Positions 5,678 through 6,766 of a stretch of 6,766 nt of DNA are shown piece after piece; within the stretch, counting starts at the first letter, position 1, and the number at the start of each line of letters is the position of its first letter. Origin of the DNA: Eubacteriales Family XIII. Incertae Sedis bacterium (GTDB taxonomy: Bacteria > Bacillota > Clostridia > Peptostreptococcales > Anaerovoracaceae); NCBI GenBank assembly GCA_031276775.1, contig JAISML010000012.1, positions 1 to 6,766 of the forward strand, given 5' to 3'. A model generated the notes under the pieces. That model was given only the letters and a program-made list of their open reading frames with translations, was not told the origin of the DNA and searched no databases. The position numbers were made by a program, and so were the translations under genes.

Positions 5678-6766
5678 GCCGCCGCACGACGCTGCTCTGG
5701 CTCGTGCCCAGCGCCTCCGCGATCCGGCGGGTGCTTTTGTATTCCTCTTTGTATCTGCGGTAAAGTTCCCGCTCCTCTTCCTCGGACAGGAATTTCCCGG
5801 CGCGCGCCGGCGACCGTTGCTCCCGCGCGGGCAGAAAGCTTTCGCGGAACAGGATCATCCGATCCGTCACGTCGTGCAGGGTGATCTCATTGCCGAGCGA
5901 CGAGATGAAAAGCTTTTGGACAAAATTCTCCAATTCCCGCGCATTGCCTTCCCACGCGAAGCTTTCCATGAGTTCCTTGGCTTCCCGCGCGATCATCTTG
6001 CTGATGCCGAATTTTTTGCCGTACCGGCGAACCATCAGATCGATGAGCGGGACGATGTCCTCCCGGCGCTCCCGCAAAGGGGGGATATGAAGATGAAACA
6101 CATTGAGCCTGTAATAAAGATCCTCCCTGAATTTTTTCTCTTTGACCATATCGTACAGATTGCGGTTCGTGGCGGCGATCACACGCACATCGACCAGTAT
6201 GGGCGCCTCCCCGCCCACGCGGTAGATCTCGTTCTCCTCTATGGCCCGCAGCAACTTGGACTGAAGCAACAGGGACATCTCCCCGATCTCGTCCAGAAAT
6301 AAGACGCCGCCGTCCGCGATTTCCCAAAATCCGGCCTTGCCCTTGGGATTGCTGCCCGTAAAGGCTCCGCCCTCGTATCCGAACAGTTCGGATTCCAACA
6401 GCTGTTCGGGTATGGACGCGCAGTTGATCTTGACAAAATTCCCTTCCCTGCGTTTGCTCTTCCTGTACAGGATCTCCGCCGCGATCCCCTTGCCTACGCC
6501 CGTCTCCCCGGTGATGAGCACGTTGCAGTCAAATTGGGCGACCTTCAGCAAGGTTGACAGCAGTTCCTGCGATTTCGGACTCTCAAACACATAACCGCCG
6601 GAATCCTCAAGATTGCTGTCCGAAATGCTCGTCAGGCGCTTGCGCGCATGGAGCATCTGCATCCACGGATACCGAAAATCATGCTCCAAACCGCGGGAAA
6701 GCAAAGCTTCCACGTCGTTCTCCGCGACGAACCGCCGGAAAAAATCCGCAAGACCGTCCACATACC
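5658..6766 (-). CDS. Sigma-54-dependent transcriptional activator (N-terminus beyond window)
   Basis: AAA+ enhancer-binding protein that remodels sigma-54 RNA polymerase. The frame stays open to the right edge, so the start, and probably an N-terminal sensory (PAS-like) domain, is outside; numbering here counts GTG 6761 as residue 1, although that GTG is probably internal. Seen in order: Walker A GETGVGKG (85-92), the sigma-54 contact loop GAFTGS (132-137), Walker B VLFLDE (153-158), sensor I ATNRN (197-201), FREDLYYRL (211-219) with the arginine-finger region, sensor II GNARELEN (272-279), and a C-terminal helix-turn-helix (about 344-364, STRRIAEALGTSQSSVVRRL) of the TyrR-like type. The loop ends in Ser where the consensus has Ala (GAFTGA). 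It converges with the plus-strand gene with nine bases between stops. Its target genes are not in view, and no -24/-12 promoter is evident in the window. Confidence 0.93.
   Translation of the reverse strand, partial: YVDGLADFFRRFVAENDVEALLSRGLEHDFRYPWMQMLHARKRLTSISDSNLEDSGGYVFESPKSQELLSTLLKVAQFDCNVLITGETGVGKGIAAEILYRKSKRREGNFVKINCASIPEQLLESELFGYEGGAFTGSNPKGKAGFWEIADGGVLFLDEIGEMSLLLQSKLLRAIEENEIYRVGGEAPILVDVRVIAATNRNLYDMVKEKKFREDLYYRLNVFHLHIPPLRERREDIVPLIDLMVRRYGKKFGISKMIAREAKELMESFAWEGNARELENFVQKLFISSLGNEITLHDVTDRMILFRESFLPAREQRSPARAGKFLSEEEERELYRRYKEEYKSTRRIAEALGTSQSSVVRRLRKYGL

Overview
The window looks like a piece of a moderately GC-rich Bacillota (Clostridia-type) chromosome. This is inferred from the gene families, not from a marker gene. 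The evidence is a DUF1934/YwiB-family gene overlapping a D-alanine ligase gene, a clostridial-style large sensor kinase with an OmpR-family regulator, a sigma-54 activator ending in a TyrR-type helix-turn-helix, and frequent GTG and TTG starts with purine-rich ribosome binding sites.

Layout, left to right. Positions 1-2219 (minus): a long membrane histidine kinase whose C-terminal ATP-binding part is cut by the left edge. Positions 2191-2883 (minus): its OmpR/VanR-type response regulator, overlapping the kinase by 29 bases. Positions 2884-3135: a 252-base gap with a hairpin, an 11-bp-spaced direct repeat that may be the regulator's operator, and three tandem 22-bp repeats. Positions 3136-3243 (minus): a 35-residue single-membrane-segment peptide. 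Positions 3247-3684 (minus): a DUF1934 protein. Positions 3653-4720 (minus): D-alanine:D-alanine ligase, with a strong extended -10 box almost touching its ATG. Positions 4881-5648 (plus): a gene with an intact C-terminal extracytoplasmic-looking domain but no recognisable start or signal peptide; it ends in a ribosome binding site and ATGA overlap leading into a next gene that is not there. Positions 5658-6766 (minus): a sigma-54-dependent activator cut by the right edge.

The ligase, DUF1934 gene and small membrane peptide are overlapped or 3 bases apart, so they probably form one transcription unit making cell-wall precursor D-Ala-D-Ala plus two proteins of unknown role. The two-component system downstream has its own candidate autoregulated promoter. 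Its resemblance to VanRS, next to a ligase, should not be read as glycopeptide resistance: the ligase has the Lys-Tyr pair of ordinary D-Ala:D-Ala enzymes, and no VanH, VanX or VanT homologue is present. I see no clearly new system here. The most unusual parts are the orphaned plus-strand gene, the small membrane peptide, the 22-bp repeats and the probably leaderless ligase start.
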